NCBI GenBank assembly: GCA_902769525.1
Contig: CACXPG010000002.1
Coordinates: forward strand, 124,001 to 188,000
Length of the DNA stretch: 64,000 nucleotides
Direction of reading: 5' to 3'
From: an uncultured Bacteroidia bacterium
GTDB lineage: Bacteria > Bacteroidota > Bacteroidia > Bacteroidales > UBA932
Each line of letters starts with the position of its first letter. Position 1 is the first letter of the stretch. Of this stretch, positions 1 to 9,188 are shown piece by piece. A program made the translations under genes and the position numbers. Under the pieces are notes generated by a model. The model searched no databases, had not been told where the DNA came from, and saw only the letters and a program-made list of their open reading frames with translations.

Positions 1-745
1 TGTTTCCTCTGAACATAATTGCATCATCTTTCTGGAAAACATAAGAACCAGTCCAGGTTTTCCAGTTTTTCCTATCCAGACTAAACTCAACATTTTCTAC
101 ATTCCACTTTAATGTGCCACTCTCTAAACCCTTGATTGTAAAGTAAGACTCCTCATATGTAAGTATCTTTACTGTAACCTTACAACTAGCTGTTTTCCCT
201 CCACAAGATGCTGTTATTGTGGCAATTCCATCTGCAATTGCCTTTATTTTACCATCGTTGTCCACTATAGCAATGGCTGGTTTTGAAGAGGCCCAGATAA
301 CTGTCTTATCTGAAGCATCATCAGGTTTTACAGTAGCAGTCAAGGTTTCATCATCGCCGACATACATCTTGATGTCTGTCTTATCCAGCTCAATAGAAGA
401 AACAGGGATTACTGGCTTTTTAACAGTGATCATACACATTGCTGTCTTACCATTGCAGGTAACTGTTATTGAGCAACTGCCTTCAGCAACAGCATTAACT
501 AATCCTGTCGGAGATACTGTAGCAATAGAAGCATTTGATGTATTCCATCCAATGGTTTTGTCAGTAGCTGTGGACGGGCTTATTGTAGCTGTGAGCTGTA
601 ATGTTTCTCCAATTGTTAGTTCTGCTGACGATGCTGAAATGGTTATTGTTTCAACTGGTACTATTTTCTCTTTTTTATGACATGCCGATATAATTATTGA
701 TAAAGTAACAAGAATAAGAGCTGTTTTAATTAGAATACATTTCAT
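1..745 (-). CDS. Surface lipoprotein with Ig-like (Big_2) domains, partial
   Basis: Open on the minus strand from the ATG at 745 to the left edge, so the C-terminus is missing. The N-terminus is a lipoprotein signal peptide ending in a lipobox (ISAC, Cys about 22) followed by a Lys-rich stretch. Two bacterial Ig-like Big_2 repeats follow (about residues 31-109 and 112-191), with the usual VSSIELD...W.SS..AIA.VD..G pattern. The visible end, about residues 195-248, resembles the segment ending in FRGN that precedes leucine-rich BspA-like regions in Bacteroidales surface proteins. It is probably anchored to the outer membrane and exposed. Function is unknown; adhesion or ligand binding is a family-level guess. 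The start overlaps the stop of a 34-codon ORF. Confidence 0.85.
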   Translation of the reverse strand, partial: MKCILIKTALILVTLSIIISACHKKEKIVPVETITISASSAELTIGETLQLTATISPSTATDKTIGWNTSNASIATVSPTGLVNAVAEGSCSITVTCNGKTAMCMITVKKPVIPVSSIELDKTDIKMYVGDDETLTATVKPDDASDKTVIWASSKPAIAIVDNDGKIKAIADGIATITASCGGKTASCKVTVKILTYEESYFTIKGLESGTLKWNVENVEFSLDRKNWKTWTGSYVFQKDDAIMFRGN

Positions 746-846
746 AGATACTTATTTTTTGAATTTGTTAATTTTTTACAAAAGTCCAAAAGTCGTATTA
801 GAGCATCAAGTTCACTTTGGTTCATTTTATTGTGATCTGTTTCCAT
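742..846 (-). CDS. Possible 34-aa peptide coupled to the lipoprotein gene
   Basis: A short minus-strand frame starts at the ATG at 846. Its TGA (742-744) overlaps the ATG of the downstream lipoprotein gene in an ATGA arrangement typical of translational coupling. An in-frame stop lies just upstream of the ATG, so this is the full frame. The product is charged and could form one amphipathic helix (LDALIRLLDFCKKL). No family is recognised. It could be a real small gene, a translated leader or chance. Confidence 0.35.
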   Translation of the reverse strand: METDHNKMNQSELDALIRLLDFCKKLTNSKNKYL

Positions 847-947
847 AATTCAGCATATTTAATGAGTATTGGAAATAAAATAAAGTCAATTAGGGTATTT
901 GGGGTACAGATAATCAAGTAAAACATGTTTACTGTTCCAATATTTGC

Positions 948-955
948 TAACTTTG
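948..955 (+). promoter_or_regulatory. Bacteroidetes -7 box (TAACTTTG)
   Basis: An exact TAnnTTTG element ends 4 nt before the ATG at 960. This implies a leaderless or nearly leaderless transcript. No clear TTG is seen at the -33 distance. Confidence 0.5.
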
Positions 956-959
956 AAAT

Positions 960-1604
960 ATGAAACTAATTATTGCTGCTATTTGTTTTATGTCGATGAT
1001 GATTGGTCGAGACAACAAGACTGTGGAAGAGCTGTCTTCCCTGCCGAAAGAGGTTAAACAGGTGATACTGGTACAGGACCACAAGCTGAGCCTGTGGAAC
1101 AGGACTGATGGTGAAGAGTGTGGCTGTGATGATGTTTCAGGCTGGGAGATGGCATTTGAAGTGCCGTGCCATTATGGGAAGAACGGGCTGAGTGCAGACC
1201 GGCATGATGGAGACGGGACAACCCCTATCGGGCTGTTCAAGGTGCTGTACTGCTTTGGAAATGCCCCAGATCCGGGGGCTGGAATGACCTACAGGGAGAT
1301 ACAAAGAACTTCCTACTGGTCAGGAGAAAAGGAAGATTACAATACCTGGGTGGATCTGGAGCCAGGGTCAAGGGAGATGAAAAGAAGCGAATATCTGTAT
1401 AAGTTCAAGATATCCTATAAATATGCGATGGCGATAGACTTCAACACCAATCCGGTGGTGTGGGGCAAGGGCTTCGCGATATTTATCCACTGCGATTATC
1501 TTGATGACCAGACGACTGCAGGCTGCGTGGCAATAGAGGAAAAGTATATGCTCCGCCTGGTAAAGGAATGCAAGGAAGGCACCTACCTGTGGGTTAGACA
1601 GTAG
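960..1604 (+). CDS. L,D-transpeptidase (YkuD-like) family protein
   Basis: The 214-residue product begins with a short hydrophobic leader (about residues 1-16), so it is probably exported to the periplasm. The YkuD-type signature is visible: HDGDGTTPIGLF in the middle of the protein, and IFIHC followed about 10 residues later by TAGCVAI near the C-terminus, supplying the expected His and catalytic Cys. YkuD enzymes cross-link peptidoglycan or attach proteins to it through 3-3 linkages. Distant YkuD members may act on other peptides, so the substrate is inferred. The gene stands alone: a -7 promoter box precedes it and a strong hairpin follows. Confidence 0.75.
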   Translation: MKLIIAAICFMSMMIGRDNKTVEELSSLPKEVKQVILVQDHKLSLWNRTDGEECGCDDVSGWEMAFEVPCHYGKNGLSADRHDGDGTTPIGLFKVLYCFGNAPDPGAGMTYREIQRTSYWSGEKEDYNTWVDLEPGSREMKRSEYLYKFKISYKYAMAIDFNTNPVVWGKGFAIFIHCDYLDDQTTAGCVAIEEKYMLRLVKECKEGTYLWVRQ

Positions 1605-1655
1605 TTCCTGCATTTCAGGTGGCAGATATACATCTGATTGCCAAACAATTAAAGA

Positions 1656-1690
1656 ATTACCCTCCAGTCTTTCGGCCGGAGGGTAATTTT
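1656..1690 (+). terminator. Rho-independent terminator between convergent genes
   Basis: A perfect 10-bp stem (ATTACCCTCC at 1656-1665, GGAGGGTAAT at 1678-1687) with a 12-nt loop is followed by T residues. It lies between the transpeptidase gene and the end of the lysine operon and may serve both. Confidence 0.8.
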
Positions 1691-1723
1691 ACAAGTAGTT
1701 AGCTATTAGGTATTTATGCGTCA

Positions 1724-2731
1724 CTACTTCTTAGTAACCATCTTGGAGAGCTTTTCGGTGAGCATAGGGATGATCTTGTGAACGTCCCCTACTATACCTA
1801 CATCAGCGACACCGAAGATAGGAGCGAACTTGTCCTTGTTGATGGCGATGATGAAATCACTCTCTTCCATACCTGCAAGGTGCTGGATGGCGCCGGAGAT
1901 ACCGCAAGCCATGTAAAGGGCAGGACGGACAGTCTTACCGGTCTGGCCAACCTGAACCTCGTGAGGCATGACGCCAGCGTCAACCATAGCACGTGATGAA
2001 GAAACCTGGGCGCCGATAACGTCTGCCAGAGCCTGAAGCTTGGCAAATCCCTCAGGATTTCCTACTCCACGGCCTCCAGAAACGAGGATCTTTGCCTCGG
2101 TGATGTCAACCTTGCCCTTGTTCTCCTTAACGCTCTCAACGAGCTTTACCTTGAACTTGGAAGCGTCGAAGGTCGGAGCGAAGTTCTCGATGACACCCTG
2201 GCGGTTCTCGTCTCTTGTGCCCTTCTGCATAACGCCTGGACGTACAGTAGACATCTGAGGCCTGTGCTCGGTACACATAATGGTAGCCATCAGGTTACCG
2301 CCGAATGCAGGACGAGTCATCAGGAGCTCTCTTTCCTCAGAGATATCCAGAGCGGTACAGTCTGCAGTCAGACCTGTGCCAAGCCTTGAAGCCAGCCTTG
2401 GACCGAGGTCTCTTCCGATGGTGGTTGCACCAAGGAGCACGATGCTTGGTTTGTATTTGTCAATAGCCTGGCTCATGGCCTGAGAGTACTGCTCGGTCAG
2501 ATAGTGCTCAAGTTCAGGAGCATCCATAACGATAACCTTGTCGGCTCCCCATGCCACGAGTTCCTTTGCGCTTTCAGTATTCTTGTATCCAGGGAAGAAA
2601 GCCACAACTTCCTCGCCCAGCTTGTCTGCAAGCACTCTTGCCTTTCCTAAAAGTTCGAGAGCAACAGACTGGATCTTTCCGTCTCTTTGTTCGGCGAAAA
2701 CATATACGCCTTTATAGTCTGATTTATTCAT
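1724..2731 (-). CDS. etfA: Electron transfer flavoprotein alpha subunit
   Basis: The 335-residue product has the EtfA layout: an N-terminal alpha/beta domain and a C-terminal FAD-binding half containing [36 protein letters not shown] and [16 protein letters not shown]. With EtfB it carries electrons to or from the butyryl-CoA dehydrogenase encoded two genes upstream. It is the last gene of the lysine operon, 19 bp after etfB. In related anaerobes Bcd/Etf may bifurcate electrons between crotonyl-CoA and ferredoxin; the sequence as read here does not settle that. Confidence 0.95.
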   Translation of the reverse strand: MNKSDYKGVYVFAEQRDGKIQSVALELLGKARVLADKLGEEVVAFFPGYKNTESAKELVAWGADKVIVMDAPELEHYLTEQYSQAMSQAIDKYKPSIVLLGATTIGRDLGPRLASRLGTGLTADCTALDISEERELLMTRPAFGGNLMATIMCTEHRPQMSTVRPGVMQKGTRDENRQGVIENFAPTFDASKFKVKLVESVKENKGKVDITEAKILVSGGRGVGNPEGFAKLQALADVIGAQVSSSRAMVDAGVMPHEVQVGQTGKTVRPALYMACGISGAIQHLAGMEESDFIIAINKDKFAPIFGVADVGIVGDVHKIIPMLTEKLSKMVTKK

Positions 2732-2750
2732 ATCTTTCAGTATTAGGCAA

Positions 2751-3533
2751 TTAGATAATAAATTTCTCTTTCATCTTGGTGATGATAACATCAACAGCCT
2801 GCTCTGGCTCAAGTTCATAAACCTGGCCTGCAGCCTTGGTCTGCTTAGGGAATGCCTGCTTAACCTTGGTAGGAGAACCCTTCAGACCGAGCTTGGAAGC
2901 GTCAACGTCTATGTTCTGCTCTGTCCAGACCTCAACTTCACGCTCGAAAGCCTCTACGATGCCTCTAACGTTCATGTAGCGGGCCTTGTAGCCGGAAGCC
3001 AGAACGGTGAACACTGCAGGACCTTCAACGTCCAGAATCTCGTATCCGTCTTCTGTTTCCTTCTTTACGCGGTAGTTGTTACCACCCTTGTACTCGCAGT
3101 CAACAACGTAAGATACCTGAGGCAGGTGAAGATGCTCTGCCATCTCAGGACCTACCTGAGCGGTATCACCGTCGATAGCCTGGCGGCCGGTGATGATCAG
3201 ATCGTAAGGGATAGCCCTCATTGCACCTGCCAAAGCGTTGGAGGTTGCAAGAGTGTCGGCGCCTGCGAATGCCCTACTGGTCAGAAGGATAGCCCTGTCT
3301 GCACCCATAGCGAATGCCTCGCGGAGAACCAGGTCTGCCTGAGGAGGACCCATAGTGATGACAGTAACGTTTGCACCGCACTTCTCCTTCAGCTGGAGAG
3401 CCAGCTCAAGACCGCCCTTGTCGTCTGGGTTCATGATGGAAGGAACGCCCTCTCTGATAAGAGTGTTCTTTACCGGATCAATTTTTACAACGGTTGTATC
3501 CGGAACTTGTTTTACACAAACTACTATATTCAT
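2751..3533 (-). CDS. etfB: Electron transfer flavoprotein beta subunit
   Basis: The 260-residue product starts MNIVVCVKQVPDT, the classic EtfB N-terminus. It carries the beta-subunit motifs D.GG.ELAL.LKE, ITMGPPQA...LREA.AMGADRAILL and DLIITGRQAIDGDTAQVGPE. It should bind a nucleotide or second flavin and dimerise with EtfA. It lies between bcd and etfA with gaps of 12 and 19 bp, consistent with co-translation of one Bcd-EtfBA complex that reduces crotonyl-CoA formed from lysine. Confidence 0.95.
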   Translation of the reverse strand: MNIVVCVKQVPDTTVVKIDPVKNTLIREGVPSIMNPDDKGGLELALQLKEKCGANVTVITMGPPQADLVLREAFAMGADRAILLTSRAFAGADTLATSNALAGAMRAIPYDLIITGRQAIDGDTAQVGPEMAEHLHLPQVSYVVDCEYKGGNNYRVKKETEDGYEILDVEGPAVFTVLASGYKARYMNVRGIVEAFEREVEVWTEQNIDVDASKLGLKGSPTKVKQAFPKQTKAAGQVYELEPEQAVDVIITKMKEKFII

Positions 3534-3545
3534 AATCTGATGTTT

Positions 3546-4688
3546 TTACTTTTTGAACAATTTTCCGGCAATAACCATTCTCTGAACTTCTGAGGTACCC
3601 TCGTAGATCTCGGTGATCTTGGCGTCTCTCATCATTCTCTCGACAGGATATTCCCTTGTGTAACCATAACCTCCGTGGAACTGCACTGCCTTGGTAGTCA
3701 TCTCCATAGCAGTCTCAGCGGCAAAGAGTTTTGCCATAGCCGCGTCTGCGCTGAAAGGCATTCCCTGGTCTTTCTTCCAGGCGGCAGCCCTTACCAGATA
3801 CCTGGCGGCCTCGATCTTGGTCTGCAGGTCTGCAAGCTGGAACTGGGTGTTCTGGAACTGGCTCAGCGATTTGCCGAACTGCTTCCTTTCCTTGCAGTAC
3901 TTCACGGTCTCGTCCATAGCGCCCTGGGCAATACCCAGCGCCTGGGCTGCGATACCGATACGGCCGCCGTCCAGAGTCTTCATTGCAACTGCAAATCCGC
4001 CTCCGAGCTTGCCGAGCATGTTAGCCTTAGGAACTCTGCAGTTCTCGAATATCAGCTCGCAGGTTGCGCTGCCTCTGATACCCATCTTGTGCTCCTTCTT
4101 ACCGATTGAGAAACCAGGAGTGGTAGCCTCAACGATGAAGGTGGTGATACCCTTATTGCCCTTGGACTTGTCTGTCATTGTGGCAATTACGTAAACATCT
4201 GCCTCACCTGCGTTGGTGATGAAGATCTTGGTTCCGTTGAGGATGTAGTCGTCTCCGTCCTCAACTGCCATGGTCTGCTGTGCGGAAGCGTCTGTTCCGG
4301 CGTTAGGCTCGGTAAGACCGAAAGCGCCGATCCACTCGCCGCTGGCCAGCTTAGGCAGATACTTCTGCTTCTGCTCCTCGGTTCCATTGTCGAGGATAGC
4401 GTCCTCGCAAAGGGAAGTGTGAGCGGAAACGATAACGCCAGTAGTAGCGCAAACTCTTGAAAGCTCCTCAACGGCAATGGTATACATAACGTGGTCTCCA
4501 CCAGCGCCGCCGTAGTTCTTAGGAGTAGGAATACCCATAACTCCAAGCTTTCCGAGCTTCTTCACATTCTCCGTAGGGAATTTTTCTTCCTCGTCAACTT
4601 CTGCAGCGATAGGTTTCACCTCTTTTTCGGCGAACTCCCTGATCATCTGCTGAAACAGTTTCTGAGATTTAGTAAGTTCGAAATCCAT
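3546..4688 (-). CDS. bcd: Short-chain acyl-CoA (butyryl-CoA) dehydrogenase
   Basis: The 380 residues match the usual acyl-CoA dehydrogenase length. Family landmarks are FGLTEPNAGTDA (flavin and substrate binding), IFITNAG, the FHGGYGYTREYPVERMMRDAKI block and IYEGTSEVQR, which supplies the catalytic Glu. In this operon it most likely reduces crotonyl-CoA, made by Kal or Crt, to butyryl-CoA using EtfAB. The position directly ahead of etfBA and behind atoA supports a butyrate role over a broader fatty-acid role. Confidence 0.93.
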   Translation of the reverse strand: MDFELTKSQKLFQQMIREFAEKEVKPIAAEVDEEEKFPTENVKKLGKLGVMGIPTPKNYGGAGGDHVMYTIAVEELSRVCATTGVIVSAHTSLCEDAILDNGTEEQKQKYLPKLASGEWIGAFGLTEPNAGTDASAQQTMAVEDGDDYILNGTKIFITNAGEADVYVIATMTDKSKGNKGITTFIVEATTPGFSIGKKEHKMGIRGSATCELIFENCRVPKANMLGKLGGGFAVAMKTLDGGRIGIAAQALGIAQGAMDETVKYCKERKQFGKSLSQFQNTQFQLADLQTKIEAARYLVRAAAWKKDQGMPFSADAAMAKLFAAETAMEMTTKAVQFHGGYGYTREYPVERMMRDAKITEIYEGTSEVQRMVIAGKLFKK

Positions 4689-4698
4689 ATCTTAAATT

Positions 4699-5364
4699 TT
4701 AAAGTTCTATCTTCTTCAAATCAGGTGAAATAATGAGGGTAGCCTCGGTAGCGGCCTGAACCTGCTCTACGGTGAATTCAGGGTTGATTTCGCTGAGAAC
4801 GATTCCTTCAGGAGTGATGTTCATCACGCCCATTTCGGTGATGATCATGTTAACCTGGCCAGCTGCTGTAAGAGGCAAGTGGCACTTCTTGAGGATCTTA
4901 GGGTTGCCCTTTGCAGTGTGCTCCATAGTGAGGATAACTCTGTTGGCACCTACCAGAAGGTCCATGGCACCACCCATTCCTGGAGCTCTCTTACCAGGGA
5001 TGATCCAGTTAGCGAGGTCTCCCTTCTCGTCAACTTCCAGAGCGCCGAGGAAAGTCACGTTGATGTGGCCTCCGCGAACCATTCCGAAACTTGTTGCAGA
5101 GTCGAAAGAAGCTGCACCGGCCTCGTGTGAAATGTATCCTCCGCCGGCATCGATCCAATGAGGATCCCTAGTACCGCCGGAAAGTGCAGGGTCAGCTGCC
5201 ATTCCGAGGCATCCGTTCTCTGACTGGATGGTAACAGTCACTCCCTCAGGGAGGTAGTTAGGAATAAGGGTAGGAAGTCCAATACCCAGATTCACAACGT
5301 CGCCGTCCTTAACTTCCAGGGCAGCACGTTTGGCAATAAACTCTCTAATTTGCTGTTTATCCAT
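4699..5364 (-). CDS. atoA: Butyrate-acetoacetate CoA-transferase, beta subunit
   Basis: The 221-residue product is the beta subunit of a 3-oxoacid CoA-transferase: VNLGIGLPTLIPNYLPEG near the N-terminus, then IQSENG with the candidate catalytic Glu at about residue 49, and GGAMDLLVGA in the middle. With AtoD it should move CoA from butyryl-CoA to the acetoacetate released by Kce, giving butyrate and acetoacetyl-CoA. Unusually, its partner atoD is not adjacent but at the far (5') end of the same operon, eight genes away. Confidence 0.9.
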   Translation of the reverse strand: MDKQQIREFIAKRAALEVKDGDVVNLGIGLPTLIPNYLPEGVTVTIQSENGCLGMAADPALSGGTRDPHWIDAGGGYISHEAGAASFDSATSFGMVRGGHINVTFLGALEVDEKGDLANWIIPGKRAPGMGGAMDLLVGANRVILTMEHTAKGNPKILKKCHLPLTAAGQVNMIITEMGVMNITPEGIVLSEINPEFTVEQVQAATEATLIISPDLKKIEL

Positions 5365-5396
5365 AATCTTGATATTTAATGATTGATTATTGTTAG

Positions 5397-6185
5397 TTAC
5401 TTATTGTGTCTCTTTACAAATTCCTCAGCGATGAAGCTTGCCACGTCATCTGCATAGGTGTTGGTGCCGAATCCGGCGTCATATCCAAGCTCCTTGGCCA
5501 GTTCGTGGCTGATACGGGCACCGCCGCAAACCACTATCATCTTGTCGCGGAGGCCTTCAGCGTCCATCAGCTCGATGAGGTTGGTAAGGTTCTGGATGTG
5601 AACGTCTTTCTGCGTAACGGTCTGGCTTACGAGCAGGGCGTCGGCCTTGAGCTCGATGGCCCTGGCCAGGAACTCCTCGTTAGGAACCTGGCTTCCCAGG
5701 TTGTAGGCCTCTATCATCTTGTAACGCTCCAGGCCGTAGTGTCCGGCATAGCCCTTCATGTTCATTATGGCGTCGATACCTACCGTATGGGCATCGGTTC
5801 CGGTGCTGGCTCCAACCACCACCAGAGGACGGCCGATCTTTTCCTGTATGAACTCGTCCGTAGCCTCCATGCTCATAGTCTTGGACTCAACCTTAGGCAC
5901 GTAGATATCTGCGTAATTGACTGTCATTGTGCTGCTTCCATAGCAGTTAAAGAAGGTGAAACCAGGAGTCAGCTCCTGCGAGAACACTACCAGAGGATTC
6001 TCGAAGCCCATCTTCTTGAGCAGCTGCTTTGCGGCCTCGATGGCTTCCGGACCGGCCGGAACAGGGAGGGTGAAACTCAACTGCACCTTGCCGTCGTTCA
6101 TAGTGTCTCCGTACGGCTTTACTTTCTTCAGGTCAAGAGTCTTGTCGTAATTCTTGGCCTCCATTGAATATAAACCTTCACTCAT
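5397..6185 (-). CDS. kamE: Beta-lysine 5,6-aminomutase, beta (B12-binding) subunit
   Basis: The 262-residue product contains the base-off/His-on cobalamin motif DAHTVG at residues 131-136 (His133 as cobalt ligand). Lys144 in IMNMKGYAG matches the beta-subunit lysine that forms the internal aldimine with PLP in characterised lysine 5,6-aminomutases. With KamD it moves the terminal amino group of beta-lysine to give 3,5-diaminohexanoate. It lies 2 bp downstream of kamD, so the subunits are co-translated. A second Met at residue 8 is an alternative start. Confidence 0.95.
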   Translation of the reverse strand: MSEGLYSMEAKNYDKTLDLKKVKPYGDTMNDGKVQLSFTLPVPAGPEAIEAAKQLLKKMGFENPLVVFSQELTPGFTFFNCYGSSTMTVNYADIYVPKVESKTMSMEATDEFIQEKIGRPLVVVGASTGTDAHTVGIDAIMNMKGYAGHYGLERYKMIEAYNLGSQVPNEEFLARAIELKADALLVSQTVTQKDVHIQNLTNLIELMDAEGLRDKMIVVCGGARISHELAKELGYDAGFGTNTYADDVASFIAEEFVKRHNK

Positions 6186-6187
6186 AT

Positions 6188-7747
6188 CTATTTCCTCCCT
6201 TTCATAAGTTCAATAAACGGATTCATATAATTTGCGCCCTTCTCGGTCACGCCGTCAAGACCCTTGCCGCCGTTCTTAGGACGTTTTACATCGCCGAACT
6301 TGCCCTGTTCCAGGGTGTTGAAAAGACCTTCGGAGGTCATTTCCTGAAGCAGGTTGATGGCGTTGTCCAGAACTTCCTTGGCGCGGCTGCGGATAATTCC
6401 GCCTTCCTTGAATTCAACTTCTTCTCCGATGTCGTGGAGGTTGTTGAAAATGTAGTTGGCGTTCTCGATGGAGAGGAATCGGTCGCTCATGAATGGCGTA
6501 TGGATTGCCTCGGTAGGCATACCCAGAAGCTGAAGGCCCTGGTGTGTCCATATACCTATAATATTAAAGAGAGCATCCTGGATGTGGCCCCTGAAGATAT
6601 TACCCGTCATAAACTTGGTAGGCGGCATATACTTCAGCGGAGCATTAGGGAAGATCTCTCTTGTCATCTGTGCCTGAGCCAGTTCCAGAAGGAATCCGTT
6701 CTTGTGCATAGGATCCATCTCGAATGCGTGGCCAAGACCCATCTGCTCTTCAGGCAGTCCGGCAAACAGAGCCAGCTGCTCGTTGATAAGGTCTGAAGCC
6801 AGCACGGTGTGAGCCGCCTCGATGGCGTCTGCGGTGGTGAGGTAGTTGTCCTCACCGGTGTTGATTATAACGCCGGCAAAGCCGTTGATGATTCTGGAGA
6901 AATACTGGTCGATCAGGGTACGCTGCATGTTGATGTCGCGGAAGAGGATTCCGTAAAGGGCATCGTTAAGCATAACGTCCAGTCCCTCGAGGGCTCCCAT
7001 AATCGCGATTTCAGGCATGCAAAGTCCTGAGCAGTAGTTGCAAAGGCGGATATACCGGTGAAGCTCCTCACCTACCTCGTCCAGGGCCTTGCGCATGATG
7101 CGGAAGTTCTCCTGGGTGGCGAAGGTTCCGCCGAATCCCTCTGTGGTGGCTCCGTAAGGCACATAGTCCAGAAGGCTCTGGCCGGTGGTACGGATAACGG
7201 CGATAATGTCCGCTCCCTGCCTTGCGGCTGCCTGGGCCTGAACCACATCCTCGTAGATGTTACCAGTAGCCACAATCACATAGATGTAAGGGCGCGCGCG
7301 GTCCTCGCCGTATTCGGCAACATATTTCTCCCTGCGCAGGCGGTTGTTCCTTATTTTCTCGATTGTAGCGTCTATAACAGGCTGGACTACCTGCTGAAGC
7401 TTGACAGGATCTGTGACCTTGGCTTCTTTTGTGATGTCATAGCCCTCATTTGCAATCTTTTCAGCAATTTGCTGAGGAGTCAGGCCGGTGGCTAGCATCG
7501 CATTGGCGATGTAGAACATCACGCCCTGCGAGAGCACCCCTTTCTCCTTGAGCTGCTCTACCAGTACATTCGGAAGCGGGACGGCACTCTCGTCCACGCC
7601 GTCTATGCCCAGGGCGCGGGCGATGGTCCTTTCCGTAGCTACGGTAGTATAGCGCTCCACAAAAGCCTGAACCTCGACCGCAACCTTCTCTGCCAAGGAT
7701 TTGGCCAGGCGGACTTTTTCAAAATCTAAACCTACTTTACTCTGCAT
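6188..7747 (-). CDS. kamD: Beta-lysine 5,6-aminomutase, alpha subunit
   Basis: The 519-residue product has the size and motifs of the catalytic alpha subunit, a TIM-barrel protein binding PLP and adenosylcobalamin jointly with KamE. Recognisable blocks include RARPYIYVIVATGNIYEDVVQ, TTGQSLLDYVPYG, the LCNYCSGLCMPEIA cysteine-rich turn and HTPFMSDRFLSIENA. The gene directly precedes kamE and follows kamC after 35 bp. Enzymes of this class are prone to turnover-linked inactivation (family knowledge), which makes the two adjacent nucleotide-binding genes kamB and kamC of interest. Confidence 0.95.
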   Translation of the reverse strand: MQSKVGLDFEKVRLAKSLAEKVAVEVQAFVERYTTVATERTIARALGIDGVDESAVPLPNVLVEQLKEKGVLSQGVMFYIANAMLATGLTPQQIAEKIANEGYDITKEAKVTDPVKLQQVVQPVIDATIEKIRNNRLRREKYVAEYGEDRARPYIYVIVATGNIYEDVVQAQAAARQGADIIAVIRTTGQSLLDYVPYGATTEGFGGTFATQENFRIMRKALDEVGEELHRYIRLCNYCSGLCMPEIAIMGALEGLDVMLNDALYGILFRDINMQRTLIDQYFSRIINGFAGVIINTGEDNYLTTADAIEAAHTVLASDLINEQLALFAGLPEEQMGLGHAFEMDPMHKNGFLLELAQAQMTREIFPNAPLKYMPPTKFMTGNIFRGHIQDALFNIIGIWTHQGLQLLGMPTEAIHTPFMSDRFLSIENANYIFNNLHDIGEEVEFKEGGIIRSRAKEVLDNAINLLQEMTSEGLFNTLEQGKFGDVKRPKNGGKGLDGVTEKGANYMNPFIELMKGRK

Positions 7748-7782
7748 ATTCAGTCAGTTTATCGTGAAGTACTTATTAATAA

Positions 7783-9186
7783 TTAATCTTTGTTCTCGTT
7801 TAATATCTTTTCCGCTTCGGCGAGCCACAGGGGATCGATATCCAGGCTCCGGGCCACGTTTATGGCCTCGTGAGGAATATCTCCCTCGGATGTCTCTATG
7901 AGCGAATAATCCATCTTTCCTTCTGTAAGTCCCCTCACCTTAAGGCGGCGGAAGAAGTCTCCCGGCACATTGTAGTGAGTTGTCATAAGGACTGATATCT
8001 TTCTGTCTTTCAATATGTTCAAAAGCGCCGTAACCAGAGCCGTGCCCTCTATGGGGTTGGTCGTCCTGGCCGGCTCGTCTATCAGGGCTAGCATCCTGCT
8101 TCCGGTACGCATACCCTTTAGGACGTTGTCTATGGCCTTCACCTCTCCGGCAAAGGAACTCAGTCCGGAAGCAAGGTCCTGGTCGTCTCCGATGCAGACC
8201 CTGATGTCTTCCTTTATGTCTATCATCGCCGAGGCGGCAGCCACTCCGAAACCGAACTGGAACAATAGCTGATTCAGGGCCGTCATCTTCAGCACCACGC
8301 TCTTTCCGCCCATATTCGCCCCGATTATGGTAACGCTCTCCAGACCAAAACTCAGGTCAACCGGCTGGAACTGCTTCTTCTTACCGCCCAGAGCCGCCTG
8401 ATTTTCATATAGATGCACCACATACGGATGGAACATTCCACGGTATTCCGTCATGGAGCTGTCTGAAACCGTCGGGATGCAAAGCCCCATCATCTTCATC
8501 TGGAGGCATTTTGCAAGGAGGATGTCCAGATCCCCCATCGCGTCTATGGCCTGCCTGATCTCGGCGATGTGGTTCTTCAGAAGATGGCTCAAGTTCTCCC
8601 TGATGTCCCTTTCCAGAAGCCTTTCCTTCTCTATCAGTTCCAGGAGCCTGTCGGAGGTGACAGAAACGTCAGGAGAAAGCCCCTGGAGTTTCTTTATGTC
8701 CGCCCTGATCCTTCCAAGTTCCTTGGAATAAATGTCATACACATAGAAGCTCTCTATTCTCATCCCCTCAGGATCCAGTATGGAAACTACCTTGTCCATA
8801 TCCGGAATCTCCACTCCTTCCAGAGAGAGAGCCTTCACCCCTTCCCTGACGTGGCCGGATAGCAGCCCAACGTACTTTATCTCGAACAGGTCCACATCGT
8901 CCAGCACGACATCCCTCTGAAGACGGTCCAGCGTTCCTGTTATGTCCCTAAGGCACATCAGCCTGTGCTTGAGAGCCGCCAGAGACGACGACACCTGCGG
9001 GGTCGGGTTGCAGTAGAGAATCCTGTAGCAGCCTTCAAGAGTCTTGTAGGCCTTTTCTATTTCTTCCCTTGTCCGCATCATAGGAGAATGCAGCAGACGG
9101 CTCCGGCCGCAGGCTGACTGCAGCTGAAGGTCGTCGAACATGAACCTTATTCCGCACGGTATGTCAAGACACTCTCTAAACAGCAT
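7783..9186 (-). CDS. kamC: KamC: MutS-related ATPase of lysine fermentation clusters
   Basis: The 467-residue product carries a MutS domain V-like ATPase in its C-terminal half: Walker A GANMGGKS at about 289-296 and LALIDEPARTTNPIEG at about 366-381 as Walker B plus signature. The N-terminal half is mostly helical with charged, coiled-coil-like stretches (about 155-215). The MutS mismatch-recognition and connector domains appear absent, so it is not a mismatch-repair MutS. Genes of this type are found beside kamD/kamE in lysine fermenters and are called kamC; I know of no assigned function. Here it is 2 bp downstream of kamB and upstream of kamD. Confidence 0.85.
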   Translation of the reverse strand: MLFRECLDIPCGIRFMFDDLQLQSACGRSRLLHSPMMRTREEIEKAYKTLEGCYRILYCNPTPQVSSSLAALKHRLMCLRDITGTLDRLQRDVVLDDVDLFEIKYVGLLSGHVREGVKALSLEGVEIPDMDKVVSILDPEGMRIESFYVYDIYSKELGRIRADIKKLQGLSPDVSVTSDRLLELIEKERLLERDIRENLSHLLKNHIAEIRQAIDAMGDLDILLAKCLQMKMMGLCIPTVSDSSMTEYRGMFHPYVVHLYENQAALGGKKKQFQPVDLSFGLESVTIIGANMGGKSVVLKMTALNQLLFQFGFGVAAASAMIDIKEDIRVCIGDDQDLASGLSSFAGEVKAIDNVLKGMRTGSRMLALIDEPARTTNPIEGTALVTALLNILKDRKISVLMTTHYNVPGDFFRRLKVRGLTEGKMDYSLIETSEGDIPHEAINVARSLDIDPLWLAEAEKILNENKD

Positions 9187-9188
9187 AA

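Noticed and set aside
219..680. Plus-strand frame of 153 codons at the left edge
   Set aside because: The minus strand here encodes a convincing lipoprotein with Ig-like repeats; the plus frame is its shadow.
5406..6167. A 253-codon plus-strand frame antisense to kamE, and similar long antisense frames at 12880-13536, 26088-26816, 33212-34003 and 40614-41747
   Set aside because: They mirror strongly conserved genes on the other strand, have no family resemblance and no promoter logic; they arise from codon bias.
7783..9186. Calling kamC a DNA mismatch-repair MutS
   Set aside because: Only the ATPase core is present; mismatch-binding and connector domains are missing and the gene lies inside the lysine operon.
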